From assembly GCF_002211765.1 (NCBI RefSeq), contig NZ_CP022133.1:372001-436000 (forward strand): a stretch of 64,000 nt of DNA. Reading direction: 5' to 3'. This DNA comes from Idiomarina piscisalsi (GTDB taxonomy: Bacteria > Pseudomonadota > Gammaproteobacteria > Enterobacterales > Alteromonadaceae). Numbering within the stretch: position 1 is the stretch's first letter; each line of letters opens with the position of its first letter. The position numbers and the translations under genes are program-made. Below, piece after piece: positions 27,548 to 36,989 of the stretch. The notes beneath the pieces are model-generated. The model saw only the letters and a program-made list of their open reading frames with translations, ran no database searches and was not told where the DNA came from.

Positions 27548-29805
27548 TAAAACGTCAATGGTTAAGCTACTTATTTTGGACCGGCGTCAAGGTTGGCGTC
27601 GCGGTCGCTGCGGTCGTTGCTGTGTATGCGATATACCTTGACGCTAGCCTGTCTAAGCACTTTAAAACGGAGCGCTATCAAGCTCCGGCGCTTGTCTATG
27701 CTGGTGAGCTGCGTTTATACCCTGGTTACCCAATACCGCAGTCGACGTTGATAAAAACACTCGAGCGTATTGGCTATAACCGCAGTAACGATACCGAGCA
27801 ATCTGGCTATTATTCGGTGGGTAATAGCAGTGTTATGGTTCATCGTCGGCCTTTTGATTTCTCAGACGGCCCACAAATGTCTAAGCGGGTTCAGATTAAT
27901 TTTTTAAATAATCGTGTGGCGTCTATTACTTCCTGGCCCAGTGGGAGAGAGCTGGAGAGCTTTCGTTTGGAGCCTGAGCTCATCGGTCGAATTAGTACGT
28001 TAAGCAAAGAAGACCGATTATTGGTCGGTTTGGAAGTGGTACCTAATCTACTTATTGAAACGTTGCTTCAGGTGGAAGATCGCAACTTCTATCATCATCA
28101 AGGCGTTTCTCCTTGGGCAATTTTACGTGCGTTGGTCGCCAATCTAAAAGCCGGGCGCACCGTTCAGGGCGGCTCAACCTTAACGCAGCAGTTGGTCAAA
28201 AACCTATACCTCACTCGTGAACAAACGTTATGGCGGAAATTCCATGAGGCCATGATGTCGCTGGTTATTGATTACCGCTTTGATAAAAACACCATATTAG
28301 AAACCTATTTAAATGAAGTGTATTTCGGTCAGGACGGTCGCAATGCGATTCATGGCATTGGGCTGGCCAGTCAGTTCTATTTTGGTAAGCAAGTTCAGGA
28401 GCTGTCGGTCTACGAAGTGGCTTTGCTAATTGGCATGATAAAAGGACCGTCATATTACGACCCAAGACGTTTTCCTGAGCGTGCTCAGGAGCGTCGGGAC
28501 ACCGTGTTAAAGGTGATGTTTGATCAGGACCTTATCGCTAAATCCACTTATGTCGCTGCGGTACAACGACAATTGGATGTTAGAGAAAGCCGACGTTTAG
28601 TGGAGCATCCGTACCCTCATTACATGGATATTATTAAGCGTGAAATGAAAACGCTGGCGCTGCCAGATGACTGGCAGGATACGGGCTTAAAGATATATAC
28701 CCATATGGATGTGAACGCTCAGGAAGCGGTACAAAAGTCGTTGGCGGGCAAGCTTAAAGAGGATGACAGTGCGCTGGAAGGGGCGATGGTGGTTGCTAAT
28801 TACCGTCAAGGGACGGTAACCGCGTTAGCGGGCGGACGTTTAAGTCAAACCGTTGGGTATAACCGCGCAATAATGGCACTGAGGCCCATTGGTTCTCTTA
28901 TCAAACCAGTGATATACGCGACTGCAATGCAGGAATCCGGTGTCGGTTTGCATACCCCGGTGGTTGATGAAGCTATTACACTTGAGGACAAGCAAAGTAA
29001 ACAGTGGCAGCCGCAAAACTACGACAAGGAATTTAAAGGTAGCTTGTTGCTTTATGAAGCGTTGGTTAAGTCACGCAATATTCCGGCGGTGAGAGTGGGC
29101 GTGGAAGTCGGTGTGGATACCGTCGTTGACTACATGAGACGACTAGGTGTTGTCACGCCTTTGGAAGTATATCCATCGTTGACATTGGGCTCTGCGTCGC
29201 TGACGCCGTATGCAGTCACACGAATGTACAGTGCACTGATGAACGATGGCCGATTTCAGCCGCTCTCAGCGATTTCGTCTATTACTACGCATCAGGGCGA
29301 TGTTTTATATCGGGCCTCTGAGAAAAATGGGGAGCAGGTGTTTGACACCAAAGTCGCTTATCTGACGAAGTTTGGTTTGCACGGTGTCGTTGCCGAGGGC
29401 ACAGCGAGCGCCTTACAACGAGTGCTTGCTGGACAGAAAGTTGGCGGAAAAACCGGTACGACGAATGATTACCGGGACAGTTGGTTTGTCGCTGTTGACG
29501 GTGAACAGGTCGTGACTGCCTGGCTGGGACGGGATGATAACCAACCGACAGGCCTGACAGGTAGCAGCGGCGCCTTAAGAGTCGTTGCTGATTACTACGA
29601 ACGTAAACCGCCGTTAAGTATGGCGTTGAATGTACCCGAGCCGCTGAAGATGCAGCGATTTCATGAACGGACAGGGCAGCGCATACCGAATGATTGTGGA
29701 AATGGCGAATTGTTGCCTGCAGAAGAAATACGCTTGCCGGATAACATAACCTGTGAGGGCAATATCGAGGAGAAGAGTTGGTGGGACCGCCTGTTTGGAG
29801 GCTAG
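27544..29805 (+). CDS. mrcB: Penicillin-binding protein 1B (bifunctional transglycosylase/transpeptidase)
   Basis: A 753-residue class A PBP. A short cytoplasmic tail and one membrane segment (about 8-28) are followed by a UB2H-like region (about 55-135, the LpoB-docking domain in E. coli), the GT51 domain with Glu178 in VEDRNFYHHQG and GGSTLTQQLVKN, and the transpeptidase domain with Ser451-x-x-Lys454 (GSLIKP), SRN and KTGTT. It starts at GTG (27544), overlapping the hrpB stop by 4 bases. It polymerises and crosslinks peptidoglycan in the periplasm. Confidence 0.96.
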   Translation: MIKRQWLSYLFWTGVKVGVAVAAVVAVYAIYLDASLSKHFKTERYQAPALVYAGELRLYPGYPIPQSTLIKTLERIGYNRSNDTEQSGYYSVGNSSVMVHRRPFDFSDGPQMSKRVQINFLNNRVASITSWPSGRELESFRLEPELIGRISTLSKEDRLLVGLEVVPNLLIETLLQVEDRNFYHHQGVSPWAILRALVANLKAGRTVQGGSTLTQQLVKNLYLTREQTLWRKFHEAMMSLVIDYRFDKNTILETYLNEVYFGQDGRNAIHGIGLASQFYFGKQVQELSVYEVALLIGMIKGPSYYDPRRFPERAQERRDTVLKVMFDQDLIAKSTYVAAVQRQLDVRESRRLVEHPYPHYMDIIKREMKTLALPDDWQDTGLKIYTHMDVNAQEAVQKSLAGKLKEDDSALEGAMVVANYRQGTVTALAGGRLSQTVGYNRAIMALRPIGSLIKPVIYATAMQESGVGLHTPVVDEAITLEDKQSKQWQPQNYDKEFKGSLLLYEALVKSRNIPAVRVGVEVGVDTVVDYMRRLGVVTPLEVYPSLTLGSASLTPYAVTRMYSALMNDGRFQPLSAISSITTHQGDVLYRASEKNGEQVFDTKVAYLTKFGLHGVVAEGTASALQRVLAGQKVGGKTGTTNDYRDSWFVAVDGEQVVTAWLGRDDNQPTGLTGSSGALRVVADYYERKPPLSMALNVPEPLKMQRFHERTGQRIPNDCGNGELLPAEEIRLPDNITCEGNIEEKSWWDRLFGG

Positions 29806-29811
29806 TCCCAC
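29781..29811 (+). terminator. Hairpin across the mrcB stop codon, possible terminator
   Basis: GTGGGAC (29781-29787) pairs with GTCCCAC (29805-29811), with an inner GCCT/AGGC stem. It spans the last codons and stop of mrcB in the 34-base gap before the convergent hemL. There is no clear T run, so it may be a weak terminator or an mRNA 3'-end stabiliser. Confidence 0.4.
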
Positions 29812-29839
29812 CGGGTTATTCGTTATGAGTGCTGTAGGT

Positions 29840-31123
29840 TTACTTCAGTTGGGTAAAGGCTTTTTCCGCCGCTTGTAAGGTTTTCTCAATGTCGTCTTCA
29901 GTGTGTGCCGCTGACATGAAACCGCCTTCAAACGCGGAAGGTGCAAGGTATACCCCTTCATTCAGCATAGCGTGGTAGAAGGCTTTGAAATGCTCCATAT
30001 TGCATTGTGTTGCCTGCGCATACGACGTCACTTCCGGCTCTTCAGTAAAGAAGAAACCAAACATAGAGCCGGCACGATTCGTTGTCATTGGCACGCCCGC
30101 TCTGTTGGCGCGCTCTTGTAGACCATCCACTAACGCATCGACGCGCCGGTACAACTGGTCATAAAGGCCCGGAGTCGACAGCTGCTGCAATGCAGCTAAG
30201 CCTGCGGACATTGCGACAGGGTTCCCTGATAGTGTACCGGCCTGATAGACAGGCCCTACCGGCGCGATGTAGTCCATGACTTCTTTTTTACCGCCAAAGG
30301 CACCCACCGGCATACCACCACCAATCACTTTTCCTAAGGTGGTTAAGTCGGGAGTAATGCCATAGCGCTCCTGAGCGCCTCCCGGAGCAACACGGAACCC
30401 AGTCATGACTTCGTCAAAAATCAGAACCGAACCGTACTCGTCGCAAACGTCACGCAGGCCTTCTAAAAAGCCGGGAACAGGCGGGATACAGTTCATATTG
30501 CCGGCAACTGGCTCAACGATAATACAAGCAATATCGTCGCCGAACTCTTTAAATGCGTCTTTAACTGAATCGATGTCGTTGTAGTTCACGGTCAGCGTAT
30601 GTTTCGCCAGGTCTTCCGGAATACCCGGCGAGTTAGGAACTCCTAAGGTCAACGCGCCCGAGCCTGCTTTGACCAGCAGTGAGTCAGCGTGACCGTGGTA
30701 GTTACCTTCAAACTTCAGAATTTTGTCACGGCCGGTGTAGCCACGCGCTAGGCGGATAGCCGTCATGGTGGCTTCGGTGCCGGAGTTCACCATACGGACT
30801 TTTTCAATCGACGGTACGATTTTGCGAATGGTTTCCGCCATAGTGATTTCAATTTCCGTTGGCGTACCAAAGCTTAAACCACGTTTTGCGGCCGCTAAGG
30901 TTGCTTCTAAAACGGCAGGGTGGTTGTGCCCGAGAATCATTGGCCCCCATGAGCCAACGTAGTCAATGTAACGTTTACCGTCGGCATCAATCATATAAGC
31001 GCCTTCTGCGCTTTCAAAAAATATCGGTGTGCCACCAACGCCGCTAAAGGCTCGAACCGGCGAGTTAACGCCGCCGGGAATGCTAACTTGTGCTTGCTTG
31101 AATAAATCTTCTGAACGACTCAT
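29840..31123 (-). CDS. hemL: Glutamate-1-semialdehyde 2,1-aminomutase
   Basis: A 427-residue PLP enzyme converting glutamate-1-semialdehyde to 5-aminolevulinate in the C5 haem pathway. Landmarks are [49 protein letters not shown] and the PLP-lysine site [26 protein letters not shown] precedes the ATG. It lies 15 bases downstream of pyrB and is probably cotranscribed; hemJ, another haem gene, is nearby on the same strand. Confidence 0.97.
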   Translation of the reverse strand: MSRSEDLFKQAQVSIPGGVNSPVRAFSGVGGTPIFFESAEGAYMIDADGKRYIDYVGSWGPMILGHNHPAVLEATLAAAKRGLSFGTPTEIEITMAETIRKIVPSIEKVRMVNSGTEATMTAIRLARGYTGRDKILKFEGNYHGHADSLLVKAGSGALTLGVPNSPGIPEDLAKHTLTVNYNDIDSVKDAFKEFGDDIACIIVEPVAGNMNCIPPVPGFLEGLRDVCDEYGSVLIFDEVMTGFRVAPGGAQERYGITPDLTTLGKVIGGGMPVGAFGGKKEVMDYIAPVGPVYQAGTLSGNPVAMSAGLAALQQLSTPGLYDQLYRRVDALVDGLQERANRAGVPMTTNRAGSMFGFFFTEEPEVTSYAQATQCNMEHFKAFYHAMLNEGVYLAPSAFEGGFMSAAHTEDDIEKTLQAAEKAFTQLK

Positions 31124-31138
31124 GCCGCAGTTACCTCT

Positions 31139-32155
31139 TTATAGTTGGCTTTTTTCGCTGTACCAGATGACATCACATTCGTGTTTGTCGACCTGGTCAA
31201 CTACGCCTAATGTCAGTGCAAATAGCGCCATACGAATGAGCACTCCGTTGTCCGCCTGTCTGAAAATAGCCAGGTTTGGGTTCTGGTTGAGATCATTGTC
31301 GAGCTCGTTCGCTTCTGCTCGTGAATCTCTTGGCAACGGGTGCATAATGACGGTATTGGGCTTGTAATGCTTAGTGTAAATGTCCTGATTTAAACGGAAT
31401 TTACCGCGATATTGATCAGCGTCTTCGGGACTGGCGAAACGCTCTTGCTGGATGCGAGTCTGGTACACAATGTCGGCATCAACAATGCCGTCGACTTTTT
31501 CCGTGATAGTCACCTGATGACCGGCGCTATCCAGGGTGGCTAATACCGACTCAGGCATCGACAGTTCACGCGGAGAAATCAGCGTGAACTTAATGTTTTT
31601 ATACATGGACAGCAGTGTCGATAATGAGTGAACCGTACGTCCGTACTTTAAGTCACCAATCATGCAGATGTGCATGTTATCAATGCTCTGTTGGTGATAA
31701 GCCAGTTCTTTTTCGATGGTGTACAGGTCGAGAAGTGCCTGAGTCGGATGCTCATTAGCGCCGTCACCACCATTAATGACCGGTACCCGGCTACCACTGG
31801 CAAACTCTTTCACCGAACCCGATTTCGGGTGGCGCATAGCGATAACGTCGCTATAGCTGCTGAGCACGCGGGCGGTGTCGTAGAGAGACTCGCCTTTGGC
31901 AATCGCTGAGCTTTCCATGCCGGTCGTTTCACGAACTTCGCCGCCGAGCAAATTAAAAGCGGTGCCGAAGCTTACCCGGGTACGTGTTGAAGGCTCGAAG
32001 AATAAGTTGCCGAGAATAGCACCGTCCAATACTCGGGTTCGTTTTTTACGACGAGCATAGGGTTGCATTTTATCAGCAACGGAAAAGATATAATCGATAC
32101 TGTCTCGGTCGAACTGGTTGACTGAGAGAATGTTGGAACCGGTGAAATTCATCAA
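31139..32155 (-). CDS. pyrB: Aspartate carbamoyltransferase catalytic chain
   Basis: A 338-residue transcarbamoylase for the second step of pyrimidine synthesis. The carbamoyl phosphate site FFEPSTRTRVSFGTA, GDGANEHPTQALLDLYT, MIGDLKYGRTVHSL and MHPLPRDSRA are present. It is longer than the roughly 310-residue E. coli chain. No pyrI regulatory-subunit gene lies beside it, so it may act without the classical regulatory partner or pyrI may be elsewhere. I see no pyrBI-like leader peptide or attenuator in the 67 bases upstream. Confidence 0.96.
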   Translation of the reverse strand: MMNFTGSNILSVNQFDRDSIDYIFSVADKMQPYARRKKRTRVLDGAILGNLFFEPSTRTRVSFGTAFNLLGGEVRETTGMESSAIAKGESLYDTARVLSSYSDVIAMRHPKSGSVKEFASGSRVPVINGGDGANEHPTQALLDLYTIEKELAYHQQSIDNMHICMIGDLKYGRTVHSLSTLLSMYKNIKFTLISPRELSMPESVLATLDSAGHQVTITEKVDGIVDADIVYQTRIQQERFASPEDADQYRGKFRLNQDIYTKHYKPNTVIMHPLPRDSRAEANELDNDLNQNPNLAIFRQADNGVLIRMALFALTLGVVDQVDKHECDVIWYSEKSQL

Positions 32156-32222
32156 TAGGTGCGCCTCTGCCGCCGAATGTCACTGGACGCACACTATAGC
32201 AAAGTCAGCACCGTTTTAGAAT

Positions 32223-32654
32223 CTAATACGGCTTCACCACGGCTAAAATAATAATCGCGAAAAGCGCCAGAACCGGCAGTTCATTAAAGACTCGATAAAA
32301 GCGATGACTTTTCGTATTTTTACCGTTCTTAAAGTCCCTCAATAATTTGAAGCAGTAGCCGTGGTACGCGTATAAAAGCGTGACTAAAACCAATTTGGTA
32401 TGCATCCAGCCACTGGCGGCAAACCAAGCAGAACCGTAGGCAAAAATGAGCACCAGTCCAAAAACCAGAGTTAAAATTGCAAATGGTGTGACAAAGAACA
32501 GTAAGCGTCTTTCCATCACGCAAAACTGTTCGTGTACCGCGGGTTTAGCATTCATGGCGTGATACACAAACAGCCGGGGTAAGTAAAAAATACCCGCAAA
32601 CCAGGCCACCATAAAGGCAATATGCAATGCTTTAACCCATAAAATCCACGTCAT
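32223..32654 (-). CDS. hemJ: Protoporphyrinogen oxidase HemJ
   Basis: A 143-residue inner membrane protein of the HemJ (UPF0093/TIGR00701) family, which oxidises protoporphyrinogen IX. Four membrane segments are predicted; conserved residues include the early His in KALHIAFMVAWFAGIFYLPRLFVYH and the KLVLV segment. It overlaps clcA by 4 bases (32651-32654), so the two are translationally coupled. pyrB and hemL follow after 67 bases. Confidence 0.92.
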   Translation of the reverse strand: MTWILWVKALHIAFMVAWFAGIFYLPRLFVYHAMNAKPAVHEQFCVMERRLLFFVTPFAILTLVFGLVLIFAYGSAWFAASGWMHTKLVLVTLLYAYHGYCFKLLRDFKNGKNTKSHRFYRVFNELPVLALFAIIILAVVKPY

Positions 32655-34338
32655 GCTAACTCTCTTTGTAATGCTTTACGGACGGTTTCCCACGTCACTA
32701 TGCCACACGGGTGTTCACCGTTTGATTCATAAATATACACCGCACCACGGCGCTGTTGTCCAATTTCATCATACACTTCAGCCAGTGTTGAGGTGATACG
32801 CAAACCTTTAATAGGTGTATAGCTCAAACTGGGGCTGTCACCAGCGGTAATATCATAGGATACAAGACGGTACAGAGGCTGGTTGTCTTCATCCACGGAC
32901 ATGACGATAACCGTTTTTGCCTGGGCGGATTCCAGGGAGTCGACCAACTCATTCTGGGTGGGTTCGAGCAAGAGTTTAAAGTCCGTCTCCATGACGTTTT
33001 CGACGCCGGTTTTCTGCAGCGCTACGTGCACAGGAGCCAGTTGGTAGGGCAGATCTTGTAACTCCAACTGAGCGATAAAAATTGATTTTGATTTAAACAG
33101 CTGACTGGATATCAGATAAGCCGGGACAATCACCATCATTGCCGGAATAATAATTTCGACACTGCGAGATAACTCAACAATCGCCAGAAGTGCCGCCATA
33201 GGTGCGTGAATGCAAGCTGCCAAAATACCGGCCATGCCAAGTAGAATGAAACTGTCAAAAGACAAGGCTTGTTGAATACCTAATACATCCACCGCGCCCA
33301 CGAAAACTGCCGCGATGATGGCACCGATACCGAACACCGCACCAATTAAGCCGCCCGGAATGCCCATGCCAAGTGCAATAGCTGCCGCAAATAGCTTGGC
33401 AAGCAATAACGTGGTGAGCAAGGACATTTCGCCCTGGTGATTAAGCACCTGCTCAATAGCGGTTAGTCCGGGACCTAAACTGGTTGGAATAATAACTGCC
33501 AGAGAAGCGGTAATAATGCCTGCGAACAGAAGCCGGGTTAGTAAGGACATGTCTTTGACTGTATCCATAACATCCAGCATGAGCTTTTTAAAAATCACAC
33601 CGACGACGCCCAGCACTACGCCAAGAATGACGACCCAGGGCAATTGAGTGGTGGGAATATCCTGTGCCGACAACATGGCAAGTTCAGAAGCGACGCCAAA
33701 GATTTCTTCTGTTATTAATGAGCCCGCTACCGCTGACAGCATGACCGGGATGAACACGTGAACTTTGTATTCGCGCAAAACCACTTCCATGACCAGCACC
33801 ATGGCGGCGAGAGGTGTATTAAATGAGGCTGCAATAGCGGCCGCAATACCGCAGGCGGCTAGTGTTCGTAAGGCGTTCTTAGGGGCGTCAACATGAAAGC
33901 CCAGCCAAGTGGAGGCTGCGGCGCCTAAATGAACCGCGGGACCTTCGCGACCAACACTGTAGCCCGCAATAAGAGCAATAATACCGCCAAAAAACTGGTT
34001 AACGGTGCTGCGCCACGGGAGCATCCCGTAATGCTGCTTCATGCGATGGATGACATAGGGAATGCCCATACGCACGTAGCGCGAACCCGATAAACGAAAA
34101 ATACCGTAAATAAGTAACGCGGCGGCAATGGGTATGATAAAACGGAGCGTTGTTGGCAAGGGTTCCTGCCAGTAAGTGTCGTTACCAATGAGATGAGCGC
34201 CGTACTCAATGGCAAAACGGAAACCGGCAATCATTAATGCGGCGAGCACGCCCCGGCTAACCCCAACAAACAGATAGCAATTGTTGTTGTCGGCATGGCC
34301 AACTGCTTGCGTAATTGCTGTCTTAATAAAGGCGCCAT
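32651..34338 (-). pseudogene. clcA: ClC-family chloride channel/antiporter, copy 1, apparent frameshift near start
   Basis: This copy differs from the intact gene at 53432-55120 by one missing C in a run (CCCC at 34251-34254 versus five C). That shifts the first about 29 codons out of frame; the remainder (from about 34249) stays open for 532 residues including the GREGPAVHLG selectivity motif and the C-terminal CBS region. The original ATG would be at 34336-34338. It is the most distant from the junction of the copy-1 indels. I judge it a sequencing or assembly error, not a true pseudogene. Confidence 0.85.
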
Positions 34339-34432
34339 TTAATGTTGTTCCTTACACTAAACCAAGGCTCAAGGCTTGCATATTTATCAATAACATATCA
34401 GCATAAGCGGCTAATGGAAATGAGCGAGTATT

Positions 34433-35179
34433 ATGAAGCTGTATTTTAATCTCAAATATTGGCAAAAGCGTATCGGCAGGCTGCCAACTTTTTTGGCGGT
34501 GGCGGGTTTAGTCGTACTTTTTGCCTATTTAGCTTACCTTGCCGGCGTTTGGCATGCGAACTCGTTGAAAGAAACGGTCAGAGAGCAGTCCAATCAACTG
34601 GACGATATGTATAAACGTCTGGAGCAGATGGAATATCAGCGTCACGTAATGCAAGTGGAACTGGATATTGAGCGCTCATCGAATCAAAGCTTGCAGGACG
34701 AGCTAACGGCACTACAAAATGACAACTATGCCTTGCGCCGGGATCTCGCGTTTTACCAGAAAATAATGGCACCCGAGTTACAGCAAGGTGGGGTAACTAT
34801 CGACTCCATTACGGTGACACCGAATCAGGCCGACAAACACTTCCATTTCTCGTTGGCTGTTCTGCAGATTGAGCAACGCCGGCGCTTCGTGGAAGGGCGG
34901 GTCGCTATTGATTTAGTGGGACGAGTTAACGGTGAAAAGCGCCGCTTTGACCTGATGAAATTAGCCAATATTAGTGCCGATGAACGTCACTTCACCATGC
35001 GTTATTTCTCAGTATACGAAGGTGACTTTTTCATGCCTGAAGGACTTGTACCTGAGCGTATTGATGTGTCGGTTACATTAACCGACGGAGGACGTGGCAC
35101 GTTAAATCGTTCGTTCTTTTGGAAAGACATTCGAAAAGGTCAGCCGGCAACGAATGTCAGGACTGACGGCGATACTTGA
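34433..35179 (+). CDS. DUF6776 family membrane-anchored coiled-coil protein
   Basis: A 248-residue protein with a short basic N-terminus, one membrane segment (about 19-41), a coiled coil (about 45-115, heptad-rich VREQSNQLDDMYKRLEQM) and a C-terminal beta-rich domain. It is probably anchored in the inner membrane with the body periplasmic. It matches the DUF6776 family, commonly found near erpA. No function is known. erpA follows after 55 bases on the same strand. It is divergent from clcA. Confidence 0.78.
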   Translation: MKLYFNLKYWQKRIGRLPTFLAVAGLVVLFAYLAYLAGVWHANSLKETVREQSNQLDDMYKRLEQMEYQRHVMQVELDIERSSNQSLQDELTALQNDNYALRRDLAFYQKIMAPELQQGGVTIDSITVTPNQADKHFHFSLAVLQIEQRRRFVEGRVAIDLVGRVNGEKRRFDLMKLANISADERHFTMRYFSVYEGDFFMPEGLVPERIDVSVTLTDGGRGTLNRSFFWKDIRKGQPATNVRTDGDT

Positions 35180-35234
35180 CCAAAATAGTCAGGTAAGAGA
35201 AAATGCCCACAGAGTTCAACGAGGGTGAGACACT

Positions 35235-35585
35235 ATGAGCAGTTCTGCGGAAACAGCGGTACCTATTGAGTTTACCGAACAAGCCGCAAAAAAAGTGAGC
35301 CAGCTGATTGCGGAAGAAGAAAATCCGAACTTGAAGCTGCGCGTCTATGTGACGGGCGGTGGTTGCTCAGGTTTTCAATATGGCTTTACCTTTGATGAAA
35401 CCCCTAATCCGGGCGATATGCAGGTTGAAAAAGAAGGGGTGACTTTACTGGTTGATCCAATGAGTCTCCAGTACCTCATGGGCGGCATTGTTAGCTATGA
35501 AGAAGGCTTACAGGGTTCGCGTTTTTTCGTTGACAACCCGAATGCCACTACCACTTGTGGTTGTGGTTCAAGTTTCTCTATCTAA
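35235..35585 (+). CDS. erpA: Iron-sulfur cluster insertion protein ErpA
   Basis: A 116-residue A-type carrier that delivers Fe-S clusters to apoproteins such as IspG. The three cluster-binding cysteines are Cys44 ([11 protein letters not shown]), Cys108 and Cys110 (CGCGSSFSI). The length is as in E. coli. GAGGGTGAG lies shortly before the ATG. In E. coli erpA also lies near hemL and clcA, as here. Confidence 0.97.
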   Translation: MSSSAETAVPIEFTEQAAKKVSQLIAEEENPNLKLRVYVTGGGCSGFQYGFTFDETPNPGDMQVEKEGVTLLVDPMSLQYLMGGIVSYEEGLQGSRFFVDNPNATTTCGCGSSFSI

Positions 35586-35637
35586 GCCCTCCAAAACACT
35601 CGCTTAAGCTGAAACCAGCACGCATTTGCGCTAAAAT

Positions 35638-35666
35638 AACCTCACCATTTGTTGTGAGGTTTTTTT
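35638..35666 (+). terminator. Rho-independent terminator after erpA that overlaps the pepQ ribosome-binding site
   Basis: AACCTCAC (35638-35645) pairs with GTGAGGTT (35654-35661) around an eight-base loop, followed by T residues to 35666. The pepQ ATG begins at 35667. GAGG at 35656-35659 in the 3' arm is the only Shine-Dalgarno for pepQ, seven bases before its ATG. The hairpin may thus both end erpA transcripts and mask pepQ translation on read-through RNA. Confidence 0.75.
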
Positions 35667-36986
35667 ATGAGTGCATACGCTGAACACATTAAAACCGTTT
35701 GTGAGCGCTTCGATAAGGCACTGGCAGATACAGGTTTTGACTCAACTCTGATTTATTCAGGTCAACCACGCGTTGATTTCCTTGATGACAACGCACCTCC
35801 GTACCGAGTCAACCCATTGTTTAAATACTGGGTACCCGTCACAGAAAGCCCGAAAAGTGCGATTTTTTATCGCAAAGGTAGTCAGCGTCCAACGGTGTAT
35901 CTATTTCAGGCAAAAGACTTTTGGCACGCACCGGTCAATGTACCGGAAGAAGAATGGCAGCAGTATGTCGATTTAAAAATTATCGATGACCTTAGTGTTA
36001 TGACTGACGATATCGGTAGCGCTCTTGCCAATGCAGCTTTTATCGGTGAAGACTTCGCAGAGCCTGTTCACAGCTGGAATGTAAAAGCTCGTAACCCACA
36101 GAACTTAATTGATCACTTGCACTTTCACAGAGCCGTAAAAACGGAGTGGGAAGTCGAGAATTTGCGCGAAGCCAATAAGCTGGCCGCGAAAGCGCATGTC
36201 GCTGCGAAAGAAGCCTTCTATGCTGAGAAAAGTGAGTTGGAAATTCATCATGCCTACTTAGCGGCAATTGATTTTCGTGAGTCACAAGTCCCTTATAACA
36301 GCATTGTGGCTCTGAATAGCCACTCAGCAATTTTGCATTACGATGTGTATGATACCGAGCCACCTAAGCAGTTTCGCTCTTTCCTGATTGATGCTGGCGC
36401 ACGTTATCGTGGCTACTGCGCTGACATCACGCGTTCTTATGCGTATGAAGAAGGCTTTTATGCGGACTTAGTGGAGGCGATGGATAACGCTCAAAGAGAC
36501 TTACTGAGTGAAATTAAGCCTGGTGTTAACTATTACGATTTACACGTCTCGATGCACTTGAAAGTGGCTCAGATTTTGAGTGACTTTGGCTTTATCAGTG
36601 GCGATGCACAAAGTATTTACGACAAAGGTTACACCAGTGCTTTTATGCCTCACGGCTTGGGTCACTTTATTGGTTTGCAGGTTCATGACGTTGGTGGCTT
36701 CCTGAAGTCTGATGATGGCAGCAGTTACGAGCGTAGTGAGCGTCATCCATTCTTGCGTTTGCTTCGTGATATTGAAGAAGGTCAGGTGTTTACCATTGAG
36801 CCGGGTCTCTATGTTGTTGACCAGTTGCTCGAAGAACACAAAGACAGCGGCGACATTAACTGGGATAAGGTTGACGAGTTACGGCCGTATGGCGGTGTTC
36901 GTATTGAAGACAGCATTGTTGTCGGTAAAGACGGAAACAACGAGAACTTGACTCGTGATGCTTTTAAAGCGCTGGGCGCAGAGTAA
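35667..36986 (+). CDS. pepQ: Xaa-Pro dipeptidase
   Basis: A 439-residue M24 metallopeptidase (prolidase) cleaving dipeptides with C-terminal proline. Metal ligands are visible as the two Asp in IDAGARYRGYCADITRSY, the His in HGLGHFIGLQVHDVGG, and the Glu in IEPGLYVV and GGVRIEDSIVV. Length is close to the 443 residues of E. coli PepQ. It has almost no leader after the erpA terminator. It ends three bases from the convergent anmK stop. Confidence 0.96.
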   Translation: MSAYAEHIKTVCERFDKALADTGFDSTLIYSGQPRVDFLDDNAPPYRVNPLFKYWVPVTESPKSAIFYRKGSQRPTVYLFQAKDFWHAPVNVPEEEWQQYVDLKIIDDLSVMTDDIGSALANAAFIGEDFAEPVHSWNVKARNPQNLIDHLHFHRAVKTEWEVENLREANKLAAKAHVAAKEAFYAEKSELEIHHAYLAAIDFRESQVPYNSIVALNSHSAILHYDVYDTEPPKQFRSFLIDAGARYRGYCADITRSYAYEEGFYADLVEAMDNAQRDLLSEIKPGVNYYDLHVSMHLKVAQILSDFGFISGDAQSIYDKGYTSAFMPHGLGHFIGLQVHDVGGFLKSDDGSSYERSERHPFLRLLRDIEEGQVFTIEPGLYVVDQLLEEHKDSGDINWDKVDELRPYGGVRIEDSIVVGKDGNNENLTRDAFKALGAE

Positions 36987-36989
36987 AGT

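Noticed and set aside
32156..32222. A pyrimidine attenuator or leader peptide upstream of pyrB
   Set aside because: The gap has no short Met-initiated frame, U-rich tract or terminator hairpin of the pyrBI type.
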